DNA of 64,000 bases from Sphingomonas sp. HF-S4 (GCF_032911445.1 NZ_JAWJEJ010000001.1:310001-374000); one strand, 5' to 3'; shown: positions 8,985 through 18,555, counted from the stretch's first letter. Numbers and translations are program-made. The notes: generated from the sequence alone by a model not told the origin.

Positions 8985-8986
8985 TC

Positions 8987-10792
8987 TCAGTGATTGTGCC
9001 GCGGCACCCCGAAGGTCTGCGCCAGCTTCTGGTACTTGACTGCCGGCTCGAGCACCGCGCCGCTCTCTGCCTGGCCGACCACGGCGCGCTGCATCTCCTG
9101 CCAGGGCGTCTGGCTCGCCGGGAAGGCGAAGCCGCCCGCGGCTTCCAGCGCCTTGCGCCGCTCGGCCAGTTCTTCGTCGGAAATCAGCATGTTCGCGGTC
9201 CCCTTGCGCAAATCGATCCGCACCCGATCCCCGGTCTGCAGCAGCGCAAGCCCGCCGCCCGCCGCCGCCTCGGGCGAGGCGTTGAGGATCGAGGGACTGC
9301 CGCTCGTCCCCGATTGCCGCCCGTCGCCGATGCACGGAAGCGCGCCGACGCCCTTCTGGATCAGCTGCACCGGCGGGCGCATGTTGACCACTTCGGCGGC
9401 GCCCGGATAGCCGATCGGCCCCGCCCCGCGCATGATCAGCAGCGTGGTCTCGTCGATCCCCGTCGCGGGATCGTCAATGCGGTGGTGATAGTCTTCGGGT
9501 CCGTCGAACACCACGACCGGCCCTTCGAATGCGTCGGGATCGGCCGGATCAGAGAGATAGCGCGCGCGGAATTCGGGCGAGATCACGCTCAGCTTCATGA
9601 TCGCGCTGTCGAACAGATTGCCGCGCAGCACCGAGAAGCCCGCAGCGTCCTTGAGCGGCGCATCGAAGCGGCGGATCACTTTCTCGTCCTCGATCGCCAC
9701 GTCGCGGCAATTGTCACCGATGCTGCGCCCGTTGACGGTCAGCGCGTCCTCGAGGATCAGCCCCTGGCGCATCAACTCGGCGACCACTGCGGGCACGCCG
9801 CCCGCGCGATAATAATCCTCGCCAAGATATTCGCCTGCCGGCTGGAGGTTGACCAGCAGCGGCACGTCGCGGCCATGCGCCTGCCAATCGTCGAGGTCGA
9901 GCTCGACGCCGATATGCCGGGCGATCGCGTTCAAGTGGATCGGCGCATTGGTCGATCCGCCGATCGCCGAATTGACGCGGATCGCGTTGAGGAACGCCGC
10001 GCGCGTCAGCACGTCGCTCGGCTTGCGGTCGGCATGGACCATCTCGACGATCTGGAGCCCGGTGCGATACGCCGATTCCTGACGATCGCGATACGGCGCC
10101 GGGATCGCCGCCGATCCGGGCAGCGACATGCCCAGCGCCTCGGCTAGGCTGTTCATCGTCGATGCCGTGCCCATCGTGTTGCAGAAGCCTGTCGACGGTG
10201 CCGAGCTGGCGACAAGCTTGATGAAGCCCTGGTAATCGATCTCGCCCGCCGCGAGCAGCTCACGCGCCTTCCACACGATCGTGCCCGATCCGGTGCGCTC
10301 GCCCTTGTGCCAGCCATTGAGCATCGGGCCGACCGAGAGCGAGATCGCGGGAATGTTCACCGTCGCCGCCGCCATTAGGCAGGCCGGGGTGGTCTTGTCG
10401 CAGCCGGTGGTGAGCACCACGCCGTCGATCGGATAGCCGTAGAGCGTCTCGACCAGCCCGAGATAGGCGAGGTTGCGGTCGAGCCCCGCGGTGGGGCGCT
10501 TGCCGGTCTCCTGGATCGGGTGGACCGGAAATTCGATCGCGATCCCGCCCGCCTCACGGATGCCCTCACGGATGCGCTCTGCAAGGACGAGATGGTGGCG
10601 ATTGCACGGCGAAAGGTCGCTGCCGGTCTGCGCGATGCCGATGATCGGCCGGCCCGACTGGAGCTCGTCGAGGCTGATCCCGAAGTTCATGTACCGCTCG
10701 AGATACAGCGCGGTCATGTCGGCGTTGGACGGATCGTCGAACCAGGCGCGCGAACGAAGCTTGCCGGGCGAGGTAGTGATATCTTGGGTCAT
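8987..10792 (-). CDS. IlvD/EDD-family pentonate dehydratase, probably L-arabonate dehydratase
   Basis: With ATG at 10790-10792 the protein has 601 residues; the longer frame to 10864 would run through the operator at 10828 and adds a poor N-terminus. Cys63 (SPCNRHH), Cys131 ([10 protein letters not shown]) and Cys204 ([11 protein letters not shown]) match the [2Fe-2S] ligands of sugar-acid dehydratases. RDEGSGG-type and [12 protein letters not shown] blocks and the C-terminal PRHNH also agree. It would convert L-arabonate (or a related pentonate/hexonate) to the 2-keto-3-deoxy acid. The paralogue at 48625 sits in the xylose regulon; this one shares its operator with the arabinanase and GguC operons, which points to L-arabonate. 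Substrate range in this family is broad. Confidence 0.85.
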   Translation of the reverse strand: MTQDITTSPGKLRSRAWFDDPSNADMTALYLERYMNFGISLDELQSGRPIIGIAQTGSDLSPCNRHHLVLAERIREGIREAGGIAIEFPVHPIQETGKRPTAGLDRNLAYLGLVETLYGYPIDGVVLTTGCDKTTPACLMAAATVNIPAISLSVGPMLNGWHKGERTGSGTIVWKARELLAAGEIDYQGFIKLVASSAPSTGFCNTMGTASTMNSLAEALGMSLPGSAAIPAPYRDRQESAYRTGLQIVEMVHADRKPSDVLTRAAFLNAIRVNSAIGGSTNAPIHLNAIARHIGVELDLDDWQAHGRDVPLLVNLQPAGEYLGEDYYRAGGVPAVVAELMRQGLILEDALTVNGRSIGDNCRDVAIEDEKVIRRFDAPLKDAAGFSVLRGNLFDSAIMKLSVISPEFRARYLSDPADPDAFEGPVVVFDGPEDYHHRIDDPATGIDETTLLIMRGAGPIGYPGAAEVVNMRPPVQLIQKGVGALPCIGDGRQSGTSGSPSILNASPEAAAGGGLALLQTGDRVRIDLRKGTANMLISDEELAERRKALEAAGGFAFPASQTPWQEMQRAVVGQAESGAVLEPAVKYQKLAQTFGVPRHNH

Positions 10793-10827
10793 GTCGCTTC
10801 GTCTGGGCCCTACGCGAGTGTTCTGAT

Positions 10828-10838
10828 TAGTCAGACTA
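10828..10838. promoter_or_regulatory. Perfect FadR/GntR-type operator TAGTCAGACTA
   Basis: TAGTCAGACTA is an exact palindrome around a central A and fits T-N-GTC-N-GAC-N-A. It lies 36 bp upstream of the dehydratase ATG at 10792. The related sites at 1629 and 1794 suggest one arabinose regulator controls all three promoters. Confidence 0.65.
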
Positions 10839-11044
10839 TTGGCAAGGAAGTCGTGATTCCACAAGCGAGAAGGATCTTGCTTGTAAGGGCGGATGGCGCC
10901 GACCGCGGAAAGTGTGTTGCCGATCGGCCACGCTATCCAACCGTTCGCCGATGGGAACGTTCTCAGGCTGACATGGGATTGACAGAGAGATCCAAAGCGC
11001 CTCTTGACATCGTTGTCGGACGGGCCTTTTAGCTCGCAACAATA

Positions 11045-11058
11045 TGTAACCGGTTACA
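11045..11058. promoter_or_regulatory. LacI-type operator TGTAACCGGTTACA before the Oar-like receptor
   Basis: A perfect 14-bp palindrome with the central CG typical of LacI-family operators lies 35 bp downstream of the TTGACA at 11004. A 13/14 match occurs at 18641 in front of the LacI gene 17551-18555, making that protein the likely ligand-responsive repressor of this receptor operon. Confidence 0.7.
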
Positions 11059-11347
11059 ATCCGGCCAGGAGAGGGACGAAGCATGTACCCGGGCGGCAAT
11101 CGGGCAGCTCCCAGCGAATTAATTCGGCGAGAGGCCGGCAGACGCGATTCCTGCGATCCCCACGGGTTTGCAGGGCTGCGCAGCGCCCGCTCGCAGTATC
11201 GATCCAGACATTTCAGAGGCTTGCGCATTGAGCGCGGCGGACACGCAACGCAGCGGCGCTGACGTGCGTTCCCCGGCAATCGCAACGGCCGATCACCGGC
11301 CCCGGCGGGCCGACAAAAGCATAAAAGTACGCAGAAGGGACAGACAC

Positions 11348-14296
11348 ATGACGATCAAAAAGGGCACCAGCTTCCGGGCCTATCTGGCCGCAGCGACGAT
11401 GCTGGCGGGAGGCGCAACGATGCTGCCGGCGCCGGCAGCCGCGCAGGTCACCACCGGCTCGATCCGCGGCCAGGTCACCGGCGCCGACGGCGCAGCCGCC
11501 GGTGGCGCGCAGATCACTGCGCGCAACACCGGAACCAACCAGACCTATCGCGCGACCAGCGCCGCCGACGGCCGTTACACGCTCAATGGCCTGCGCCCGG
11601 GCTCGTACGAAGTCATCGCCACGGCGGGCGACCAGACCGTCAGCGAGACCGTGACGCTCGGCATCGGCCAGTCGGCGTCGCTCGATCTCGCTGTCGGCGC
11701 GGAAGTCGCCGCGGGCGTGGATGAGGGTGGCGGCGAGATCGTCGTGGTGGGCTCGCGTCTTGCCGAGACGCGCACCAGCGAAGTCGCGACGAACGTGTCT
11801 CAGGACCAGATCCGCACCCTGCCGCAGACCGACCGTAACTTCCTGTCCTTCGCTGCGCTCGCCCCTGGGGTGCGCTTCAATGACAGCGAGACCAACAAGG
11901 GCATCCAGTCGGGTGCGTCGACCGCCAGCCAGGTCAACGTGTTCATCGATGGCGTCAGTCTCAAGAACAAGCTGCGCGAGGGCGGCATCGCCGGCCAGCA
12001 GAACAGTCGCGGCAATCCGTTCGGCCAGCTCGCCGTGCAGGAATTCCGCGTGCTGACCCAGAACTACAAGGCCGAATATGAGCAGGCTGGCTCGGCGATC
12101 GTCACCGCGATCACCAAATCGGGCACCAACGAGTTCCACGGTGAGGCGTTCGGCCAGTACACGGACAAGTCACTGACTCAGAAATCCTATCTCGACGTGC
12201 GCAATAACCGTCCTGAGCCGGCCTTCGAGCGCAAGCAGTACGGCGTCTCGCTTGGCGGTCCGATCATCAAGGACAAGCTGTTCTTCTTCCTCGCCTACGA
12301 GGGCAATGACCAGGATCGCGCGTTCAACGTCGACAGCACTGGCGATGCCGATTCGGTGGCGGAGTTCCAGCGGTTCTCCGGTCGCCAGCTCTCTGAGTTC
12401 GAGGGAGCGTTCGTCAGTCCGTTCCGCAGCGATTTCTACTTCGGCAAGCTGTCGCTGACCCCCGACGAGCGCAACACGGTCGACCTGTCGTTCAGCCGCC
12501 GCCAGGAAACCGACATCCAGGGTTTCGGCGGTAACACGGCGTATGATTATGCCGAGAACAAGCGCAACAAGGTCGACACCTATCTGTTCAAGTGGACCCA
12601 TAACGCCGACAATTTCACCAATGAGTTCAGCGCGAACCTCGTTGATTATATCTTCAACCCGACGTCGCTGAATCCCGGCCTGCCGGGCTTCGAATATTCC
12701 GGCGTGATCCTGTACGGCGGCCGCGATTCGACGCGTCGTGAGAGCCAGCTCAGCCACACGCTGCGCAATGATCTGACCTATACCGGCTTCGAAGGTCATG
12801 CGATCAAGGTCGGCGCGCGCGTCGAGATCACCGATATCGATTTCGACAACCAGAACCTGATCCAGCCGCGCTACATCTTCCGACGCGAGCCCCAGAACAA
12901 TCTCAACTTCTCCTTCCCGGCCGAAGCGCGGCTCGGTTTGGGTAGCGGACTGGTCCAGGGCTCGAACACCCAGATCGGTCTCTATGTCCAGGACGATTGG
13001 GACGTGACCGATCGGCTGCAGCTCAATCTCGGCGTTCGCTGGGACTATGAGACCAACGGCTTCAACAATGGCTATCGCACGCCCGCGAATGCTGCGGCGG
13101 CGCTCCGCGCGCTTCCCTCGACGCCGTATTTCAATCCCGAGAACTACATTACCGACGGCAGCGACCGTAGTCCTTTCGCCGGGGCAATCGCGCCGCGCTT
13201 CGGCTTCTCATGGGATCTCAACGGCGATCGCTCGACGGTGATCTTCGGCGGCGCTGGCCGCTATTACGATCGCAACAACTTCAACAACACCGTCGACGAG
13301 CTTTCGCGCACGATCAACCCGGTGGGCGTGTTCCGCTTCTCGACCGATGGCGCGCCGCGCGGCGGCCTGCCGACGATCGTTTGGAACCCTTCCTATCTCA
13401 CCAGGGAAGGCCTGCTCGCACTGCGCGCCAGCGCGGCCGGCGCGGGCAATCCCGAGTTGTTCGCGGTCAAGAACAACGCCAAGCCGCCAGTCAACGACCA
13501 GATCAGCTTGGGCGTCCGCCAGCGGATCGGGATCTTCCAGGCCTCGGTCACCGGATCGTATCAGCGCGGCCGCAATGGCTACACGCACCTGTTCGCCACC
13601 CGCAACAACAACGGGCTCGGCGGCTGCTGCAACACCGCGCCGCTGGCACCCTTCGGCTATGCCAATGCGCTGATCGGCTATGACGGGCTCGACACCCGCT
13701 ACAAGGCGCTCTTCGTCACGCTCGACAAGAACTATACCGAGGCGTCGGGCTGGGGCATCAACATCGCCTACACGCTGTCCAAGGGCGAGCAGAATGGTGG
13801 CGATCTGTTCAGTCTCGATCAGATCACCCCGGACGATTATGGCTGGCGTCCGCGTAACGGCGACGAGCGTCATCGTCTCGTGATCTCGGGGATCGTCGAT
13901 TTGCCGCTCGGCCTGCAATTCTCGACGCTCACCACTTTGGGCAGCGGCGAGGCATTCCGGGTGACCGACGAGACCAACGGTGCCGATTCGGGCTTCAACC
14001 GCTTCACCGCTTCGTATCCGGACAAGAACTGCATCGGCGGCGTGTTCGCCTATTGCGAAGTCAATCTGTCGCTGGCGAAGAAGTTCAAGCTGTTCGGCGG
14101 CCATCAGGTCGAGGCTGCGGTCGATCTGCTCAACGCCTTCAACAACAAGAACTTCGCCGGATTCGACGACAGCTTCAACGACACGATCGATCCCGCAACT
14201 GGAAATGCAGTCAACCCGCTCGATCCGCCTTTGATCGGTCGTGATCTGCTGACCCTGCCGCGGCGCGTCCAGTTCCGTCTGGGCTACCGCTTCTAA
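11348..14296 (+). CDS. TonB-dependent receptor with N-terminal carboxypeptidase-regulatory-like domain (Oar-like)
   Basis: The start at ATG 11348 has a good SD (AGAAGGGA) and opens a signal peptide ending APAAAQ; the in-frame extension to 11168 would cover the promoter region. The 982-residue protein has a CarbopepD_reg-like beta-sandwich (residues ~33-115, ITARNTGTNQTYRATSAADGRYTLNGLRPGSYEV), a TonB-box-like EIVVVGSR, a plug (LPQTDRNFLSFAALAPGVRF) and a 22-strand-type barrel ending in VQFRLGYRF with terminal Phe. Such receptors import large oligosaccharides or peptides across the outer membrane. It is followed by cutC and glycosylasparaginase genes and faces a LacI operator, so a glycan ligand is likely. 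Confidence 0.88.
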   Translation: MTIKKGTSFRAYLAAATMLAGGATMLPAPAAAQVTTGSIRGQVTGADGAAAGGAQITARNTGTNQTYRATSAADGRYTLNGLRPGSYEVIATAGDQTVSETVTLGIGQSASLDLAVGAEVAAGVDEGGGEIVVVGSRLAETRTSEVATNVSQDQIRTLPQTDRNFLSFAALAPGVRFNDSETNKGIQSGASTASQVNVFIDGVSLKNKLREGGIAGQQNSRGNPFGQLAVQEFRVLTQNYKAEYEQAGSAIVTAITKSGTNEFHGEAFGQYTDKSLTQKSYLDVRNNRPEPAFERKQYGVSLGGPIIKDKLFFFLAYEGNDQDRAFNVDSTGDADSVAEFQRFSGRQLSEFEGAFVSPFRSDFYFGKLSLTPDERNTVDLSFSRRQETDIQGFGGNTAYDYAENKRNKVDTYLFKWTHNADNFTNEFSANLVDYIFNPTSLNPGLPGFEYSGVILYGGRDSTRRESQLSHTLRNDLTYTGFEGHAIKVGARVEITDIDFDNQNLIQPRYIFRREPQNNLNFSFPAEARLGLGSGLVQGSNTQIGLYVQDDWDVTDRLQLNLGVRWDYETNGFNNGYRTPANAAAALRALPSTPYFNPENYITDGSDRSPFAGAIAPRFGFSWDLNGDRSTVIFGGAGRYYDRNNFNNTVDELSRTINPVGVFRFSTDGAPRGGLPTIVWNPSYLTREGLLALRASAAGAGNPELFAVKNNAKPPVNDQISLGVRQRIGIFQASVTGSYQRGRNGYTHLFATRNNNGLGGCCNTAPLAPFGYANALIGYDGLDTRYKALFVTLDKNYTEASGWGINIAYTLSKGEQNGGDLFSLDQITPDDYGWRPRNGDERHRLVISGIVDLPLGLQFSTLTTLGSGEAFRVTDETNGADSGFNRFTASYPDKNCIGGVFAYCEVNLSLAKKFKLFGGHQVEAAVDLLNAFNNKNFAGFDDSFNDTIDPATGNAVNPLDPPLIGRDLLTLPRRVQFRLGYRF

Positions 14297-14308
14297 AGAG
14301 CCCTCCCC

Positions 14309-14340
14309 GGCGGGGCGCCTTACCCTTTGTGCGCTCCGCC
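14309..14340 (+). terminator. Possible hairpin after the Oar-like receptor
   Basis: GGCGGGGCGC pairs with GCGCTCCGCC (9 of 10, one G-T) across a 12-nt loop, 13 bp after the receptor stop and 38 bp before cutC. There is no T-tract. It may attenuate rather than end transcription into cutC. Confidence 0.3.
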
Positions 14341-14377
14341 CCTTTCGCGGCGGCATGGACTTGCCTAGGCTTGGCCC

Positions 14378-15109
14378 ATGCCGCCGCTTCTTCTTGAGAT
14401 CTGCGTCGACGATCCCGCGGGAATAGCAGCCGCAATCGCCGGCGGTGCCGATCGCCTCGAATTGTGCTCGGCGCTCGAACTCGGCGGGCTGACGCCCTCC
14501 GCCGCGCTGCTCGGCCACGCGGTGCGCAGCGGCTGCCTTGTCCATGCGATGATCCGTCCGCGCGCCGGCGGGTTCGTGCTGGGCCAAGGCGAGGAAGCGC
14601 TGATGGTCGAGGAGATCCGCCTCGCGCTAGGCCAGGGCGCTGCGGGCGTGGTGATCGGCGCGCTCCGCCCCGATCGCACGCTCGACCGCGATGCGCTTGC
14701 ACGCTTCCGCGATGCTGCGGGCGAGGCGACGCTCGTCCTCCATCGCGCGATCGACCTCACCCCCGATCCGGTCGCCGCGGTCGGTGAGGCCGCAGCGCTT
14801 GGCTATGACAAGATCCTCAGCTCCGGCGGCGCGCCGACTGCCGTCCAGGGCATGGCGACGCTTGCCGCGATGGTTGCCGCGGCCGGTACGCGCATTTCGA
14901 TCATCGCCGGCTCCGGGGTGACCCCGGGCAATGTCGGGCAATTGGTCGCCGGGACCGGGGTCCGCGAAGTCCATGGCTCGGCCAGCATGTCCGGCCCGGA
15001 CCCCGACGCTGCGGCCGTGCGGCTCGGCTTCGCCAGCGGACCGCGCCGCGCGACCAATCATGGCATTGTGGCGGGGCTGCGCGCCGCGCTTGCAGGAGGA
15101 ACAGCATGA
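14378..15109 (+). CDS. cutC: CutC family protein
   Basis: The 243-residue TIM-barrel protein shows the CutC blocks LEICVDDPAGIAAAIAGGADRLELCSALELGGLTPS near the start, HAMIRPRAGGF, GVVIGALRPD, HRAIDLTPDP, LSSGGAPTA and EVHGSASM. The family was named for copper tolerance in E. coli, but that role is disputed. In many polysaccharide-utilisation loci cutC sits beside glycoside-hydrolase genes, as here, which fits a sugar-related enzymatic role. It overlaps the following glycosylasparaginase gene by ATGA. Confidence 0.92.
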   Translation: MPPLLLEICVDDPAGIAAAIAGGADRLELCSALELGGLTPSAALLGHAVRSGCLVHAMIRPRAGGFVLGQGEEALMVEEIRLALGQGAAGVVIGALRPDRTLDRDALARFRDAAGEATLVLHRAIDLTPDPVAAVGEAAALGYDKILSSGGAPTAVQGMATLAAMVAAAGTRISIIAGSGVTPGNVGQLVAGTGVREVHGSASMSGPDPDAAAVRLGFASGPRRATNHGIVAGLRAALAGGTA

Positions 15110-16101
15110 ACGAAGCGATCTCGCGCCGCGGTGCGCTCGGCTTGGGCGCGACCGTCGCCCTCGCGGCGAGCGGCGCGGCGGCCAGTGAAGCCGACCCCGT
15201 CGCCATCGTCTCGACCTGGGATTTCGGCAAGGCCGCCAATGCTGCGGCGCTCGCCCGCTTGAACGCGGGCGGCACCGTGCTCGACGCGGTCGAGGCGGGC
15301 GCGCGCGTGCCCGAGGCCGATCCGACCAACCATTCGGTCGGCTATGGCGGCTATCCCGACCGCGACGGCCACGTCACGCTCGACGCGATCCTGATGGATG
15401 AGGACGGCCGTGTCGGCGCGGTCGCCGCGCTGGAGGATGTCGTGCACGCCATCTCGGTCGCGCGGCTGGTGATGGAGAAGACCCCGCACACCCTGCTCGT
15501 CGGCGAAGGCGCCACGCGTTTCGCGCTCCAGCAGGGCATGCAGCGTACCAAGCTGCTCACGCCAGAGGCAGAGAAGGCGTGGCGCGAATGGCTCAGGACC
15601 GCGCGCTACCGGCCCGTCGCCAATAGCGAGAACCTTCCCGGCCCGCCCGGATCGGCGCTCAACCACGACACGATCGGCATCCTTGCGCGCAGCCGCGACG
15701 GGCATCTGGCCGGAGCCTGCACGACGTCTGGCATGGCGTTCAAGCTGCGCGGCCGCGTCGGCGATTCGCCCCAGGCGGGCAGCGGGCTGTTCGTCGAAAG
15801 GGGCGTGGGCGGCGCGACATCGACCGGGGTCGGCGAGGAAGTTACTCGCATCGCCGGCACCGCGCGCGTCGTTGCTTCGATGCGTGCAGGGCTTTCGCCG
15901 CAGGCGGCGTGCGAGGAAGCCGTCCGGCACATTGCCCGTCTGCGCGGCGACGCGATCAAGGGCATGCAGGTCGGCTTCCTCGCACTCGGGCAGGACGGCA
16001 GCGTCGGCGCTTTTGCGCTGCTCCCCGGCTTCACTTATGCAGTCACTCGCCATTCGGGAGCGGCCGAAGTGCTGCCCGCCAAGAGCCTGTTCGCGGCCTA
16101 G
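15106..16101 (+). CDS. Glycosylasparaginase-type Ntn hydrolase (isoaspartyl peptidase/asparaginase family), Tat-exported
   Basis: The 331-residue precursor starts with a twin-arginine leader (ISRRGALGLGATVALAASGAAA). Conserved blocks are STWDFGKAANAAALARL, DAVEAGARVPEADPTNHSVGYGGYPD and the autocleavage site HD|TIG, with Thr189 as the N-terminal nucleophile after self-processing. TSGMAFKLRGRVGDSPQAGSGLF follows. In glycosylasparaginases this enzyme splits the GlcNAc-Asn bond of N-glycans. With CutC and the receptor it suggests processing of glycopeptide-like material, although the nearby hydrolases look glucan-directed. The stop codon overlaps that of the GH144 gene on the other strand inside a CTAG tetranucleotide. 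Confidence 0.88.
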   Translation: MNEAISRRGALGLGATVALAASGAAASEADPVAIVSTWDFGKAANAAALARLNAGGTVLDAVEAGARVPEADPTNHSVGYGGYPDRDGHVTLDAILMDEDGRVGAVAALEDVVHAISVARLVMEKTPHTLLVGEGATRFALQQGMQRTKLLTPEAEKAWREWLRTARYRPVANSENLPGPPGSALNHDTIGILARSRDGHLAGACTTSGMAFKLRGRVGDSPQAGSGLFVERGVGGATSTGVGEEVTRIAGTARVVASMRAGLSPQAACEEAVRHIARLRGDAIKGMQVGFLALGQDGSVGAFALLPGFTYAVTRHSGAAEVLPAKSLFAA

Positions 16102-17534
16102 CCCAGCCAGCCGCCCACGAACCCCGCCATCTTGAGCCCGCGGCGGATCGCGGGTTCGCCATGCATGTGGCGCCAGACGAAGTCGTTCCGGTAATTGGCG
16201 GCCTGGAGCAGGATCGGCCCCTGGTCGATACCGAGATAATCGTCGTCGACCCAACCCTTCACCGGATCGACCGAACCCTTTTCTGGCTGCACGTCGGTAT
16301 ATTTGAAGCTCGGGTTGAACGAGTCGAAGAAGCCGTATTTCCCGTACAGCCGATCACCATGCTCGCGGCGCAGCGCCTGTGCGCAGGGGATGACGATCTC
16401 AGGCGCAAAGGGCAGGGAACCGAGCGCCGCAGTCGGCGCCAGCGTGCCGTCGTCGCGCTCGTCGGGCTGGCCGAGCGGCCCGCGCGCGGCATAGCCGAAG
16501 AATTCGCGCGTCTCGCCCTTGAACGGCAGCCGGTGGTCGCCGGGACCGTCACAGGCGGTGATCCCCCAGACATCCTTAGACCAGCCGTCCCAGCGCTGCG
16601 GATTGGCCGCGCAATAGGCTCGGTTGGCATAAGTCGAGCGGCGGCTGTTTTCGAAATAGTCGAACCCGGCTTCGCGCATCGTCGCGTCCTGAATGCCGCG
16701 GAAGTCGATCCATATCTGGCTGTATTGGTGGCCGAACATCGGCGCGAAGGCGAGGTGGCGGGTGGGGCCTTCACCGCGCCAGGATTTGGGGTAGCTGGAA
16801 GTCCAGACTTGCCAACTGTCGGCGGGCAACGGATGTTGTGGTGCGCCTAGGCCCAGCACATAGACGCACATGCCCTCGTTCATGCCGGTCCAGTTGGCCG
16901 GGATCAGCCCAGTTTCGGGGTGCCAGCCCATCGACACCGGCTTACGCCCGTCGCTGCGGAAGAAGTTCCAGTCGGCGCGGGCATAGATCGCCTGGGCGCG
17001 GCTGCGTATTTCGGCTTCTGATTCGTCGTGGCGATCGTAGTAGCGGCCGGTGAACAGCACTCCCATCAGAAGCAGGCAGGTATCGACGCTGGAGAGCTCG
17101 ACCTGCCGGAAGCGGTGCCCGGTCTCCATGTCGAGGAAATGGTAGAAGAAGCCCTTGTGGCCCGCGGTGCCGCTCGTCTGGGGGCCCTGCGGCGCGTTCC
17201 ACAGGAAGCGCAGCGTGGTGAGGGTCAGGTCGCGGGCCTCCGCACGCGTGCACCAGCCGCGCTCGACGCCGACCGCATAGGCCGTGAGCGCGAAGCCGAT
17301 CGAGGCGATCGAGCAGAAGCTCGGCGTCGGCCAGCGATCGGGGACGAGCCCGTTCTTGCGGTTCACCGTATCCCAGAACCAGCGGAAGGTCCGCTCCTCG
17401 ATATCCTCGTAGAAGGCGGGCAGGCTGTTGCCCGCGGGCGCGCCGCCGGGCCGCGCTACCGGCGTGCAGGCGGGCAGGGCCGTCACCGCGGCGAGCAGCG
17501 ACGAGCGGTTAAGCAGGGTACGTCGATCGATCAT
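16098..17534 (-). CDS. GH144/'glycoamylase'-family protein, probable endo-beta-1,2-glucanase lipoprotein
   Basis: With ATG at 17532-17534 the protein has 478 residues and starts MIDRRTLLNRSSLLAAVTALPAC, a twin-arginine-like signal ending in a lipobox. The alpha/alpha-barrel blocks RTFRWFWDTVNRKNGLVPDRWPTPSF, GFFYHFLDMETGHRF, VELSSVDTCLLLMGVL, GMNEGMCVYVLGLG, HQYSQIWIDFRGI, DYFENSRRST and DDGTLAPTAALGSLPFAPE are those of the PF10091 'Glycoamylase' family, which contains GH144 beta-1,2-glucanases. GH144 enzymes release sophorose or sophoro-oligosaccharides, which the adjacent GH3 could hydrolyse. It follows the LacI gene by 16 bp on the same strand. The family is secure; the beta-1,2 specificity is inference. 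Confidence 0.8.
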   Translation of the reverse strand: MIDRRTLLNRSSLLAAVTALPACTPVARPGGAPAGNSLPAFYEDIEERTFRWFWDTVNRKNGLVPDRWPTPSFCSIASIGFALTAYAVGVERGWCTRAEARDLTLTTLRFLWNAPQGPQTSGTAGHKGFFYHFLDMETGHRFRQVELSSVDTCLLLMGVLFTGRYYDRHDESEAEIRSRAQAIYARADWNFFRSDGRKPVSMGWHPETGLIPANWTGMNEGMCVYVLGLGAPQHPLPADSWQVWTSSYPKSWRGEGPTRHLAFAPMFGHQYSQIWIDFRGIQDATMREAGFDYFENSRRSTYANRAYCAANPQRWDGWSKDVWGITACDGPGDHRLPFKGETREFFGYAARGPLGQPDERDDGTLAPTAALGSLPFAPEIVIPCAQALRREHGDRLYGKYGFFDSFNPSFKYTDVQPEKGSVDPVKGWVDDDYLGIDQGPILLQAANYRNDFVWRHMHGEPAIRRGLKMAGFVGGWLG

Positions 17535-17550
17535 CTTGTCCTCAGATTGC

Positions 17551-18555
17551 CTAGGCGGCCCCGGTTCGGGCGGCAGTGGTCGCGCGGGCCACAAGCTCCG
17601 GCGCATGAAGCTCGATCGGTGCGCCCGGGCCCTTGCCTTCGAGCATGTCGATCAGCCGCGAGACCGCGCGCGCGCCGATCTCGGCGATCCGCACCTGGAT
17701 CGTAGTAAGCGCGAGGTAGCGCGCCAGCGGCACGTCATCGAAGCCGGCGACGGCAATATTCTCGGGCACGCGCTTGCCGGCCTGCCGCAGCGCGTGGAGG
17801 CAGCCGATCGCCATCATGTCGTTGGCGGCGAACACCGCGTCGCAGGGCTCGCCGCTGGCCAGGATTGCCAGCGCCGCGGCTTCACCCGCCGCCTCGTTGA
17901 AGTCGCCCGCGATCACGCGCACCGGCATGTCGGGGGCCAGTTCGGCGAGCGCGTCGCGAAAGCCCTCCAGCCGCTCGCGTGCATCGACATTGCCCTCGGG
18001 GCCGGCGATGTGGACGATATGGCGATAGCCGCGCTCTAGCAGGTGGCGGACCATCGCCAGCGCGCCGGCGCGATTGTCGAGCCGCAACGCGGGGCGCGAC
18101 GCGATCTCGCCCGGCGCGTTGATCAGCACCGCCGGGAGCGCGGCGGGCAGCGCTTGCGCGAGCGCCTCCGGTGGGATGTGCGGCGCCATCACCAGCAGCC
18201 CGTCGACGCGCCCGCGCATCGCACGAAGTGCCTCGGCCGCCTGTTCGCTGTCGTCGTGCATGTTCGAGAGCAGCAGGAGGTATCCGCGCCGGCTCGCCTC
18301 GCGATCCATCCCGCGCACGCATTCGGAGAAGAACTCGCCATGCAGGTCGGGGAGCACCACGCCGATCGCATGCGCGCGCGCCAGGCTCAGGCTGCGCGCG
18401 CCGGCATGGGGCACATAGCCCAGCTCCTTGGCGGCGGCGACGATCCGCTCGCGGGTCTCGCCGCGGACATTGTTGAGGCCGTTGAGCGCGCGCGACACCG
18501 AGGCGACCGATACTTCGGCGCGGCGGGCGACATCGCGGATGGTGGCCTCTCCCAT
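17551..18555 (-). CDS. LacI-family transcriptional regulator of the glucan locus
   Basis: The start at ATG 18553-18555 gives 334 residues beginning MGEATIRDVARRAEVSVASVSRALNG, a canonical LacI helix-turn-helix with hinge helix YVPHAGARSLS. The periplasmic-binding-like core runs from about residue 60 (AIGVVLPDLHGEFFSECVRGMDREA) through FAANDMMAIGCLHALRQAGKRVPENIAVAGFDDVPLARYL. Upstream lies a TGTAACCGGTTACG palindrome (18641), suggesting autoregulation plus control of the divergent GH3 gene and the receptor at 11348. The gene precedes GH144 by 16 bp, so the two are probably one transcript. Confidence 0.9.
   Translation of the reverse strand: MGEATIRDVARRAEVSVASVSRALNGLNNVRGETRERIVAAAKELGYVPHAGARSLSLARAHAIGVVLPDLHGEFFSECVRGMDREASRRGYLLLLSNMHDDSEQAAEALRAMRGRVDGLLVMAPHIPPEALAQALPAALPAVLINAPGEIASRPALRLDNRAGALAMVRHLLERGYRHIVHIAGPEGNVDARERLEGFRDALAELAPDMPVRVIAGDFNEAAGEAAALAILASGEPCDAVFAANDMMAIGCLHALRQAGKRVPENIAVAGFDDVPLARYLALTTIQVRIAEIGARAVSRLIDMLEGKGPGAPIELHAPELVARATTAARTGAA

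Larger units (their letters stand above)
10793..11347. other. Intergenic control region between the dehydratase and a TonB receptor
   Basis: This 555-bp divergent region has no credible gene. It contains the FadR-type palindrome at 10828 on the dehydratase side, and a perfect -35 hexamer TTGACA (11004-11009) followed by the LacI-type palindrome at 11045 on the receptor side. I see nothing interpretable in about 11060-11330 other than the ribosome-binding site AGAAGGGA just before 11348. Confidence 0.6.

Noticed and set aside
8816..10147. 443-codon plus-strand frame over the pentonate dehydratase
   Set aside because: Antisense of a gene with all three cluster cysteines; no start context and no family.
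11168..11347. Sixty-codon N-terminal extension of the Oar-like receptor
   Set aside because: It would precede a complete signal peptide, lacks an SD and runs through untranslated leader downstream of the operator.
13208..14587. 459-codon minus-strand frame over the receptor and cutC
   Set aside because: It spans two well-supported genes on the other strand and shows no motif.
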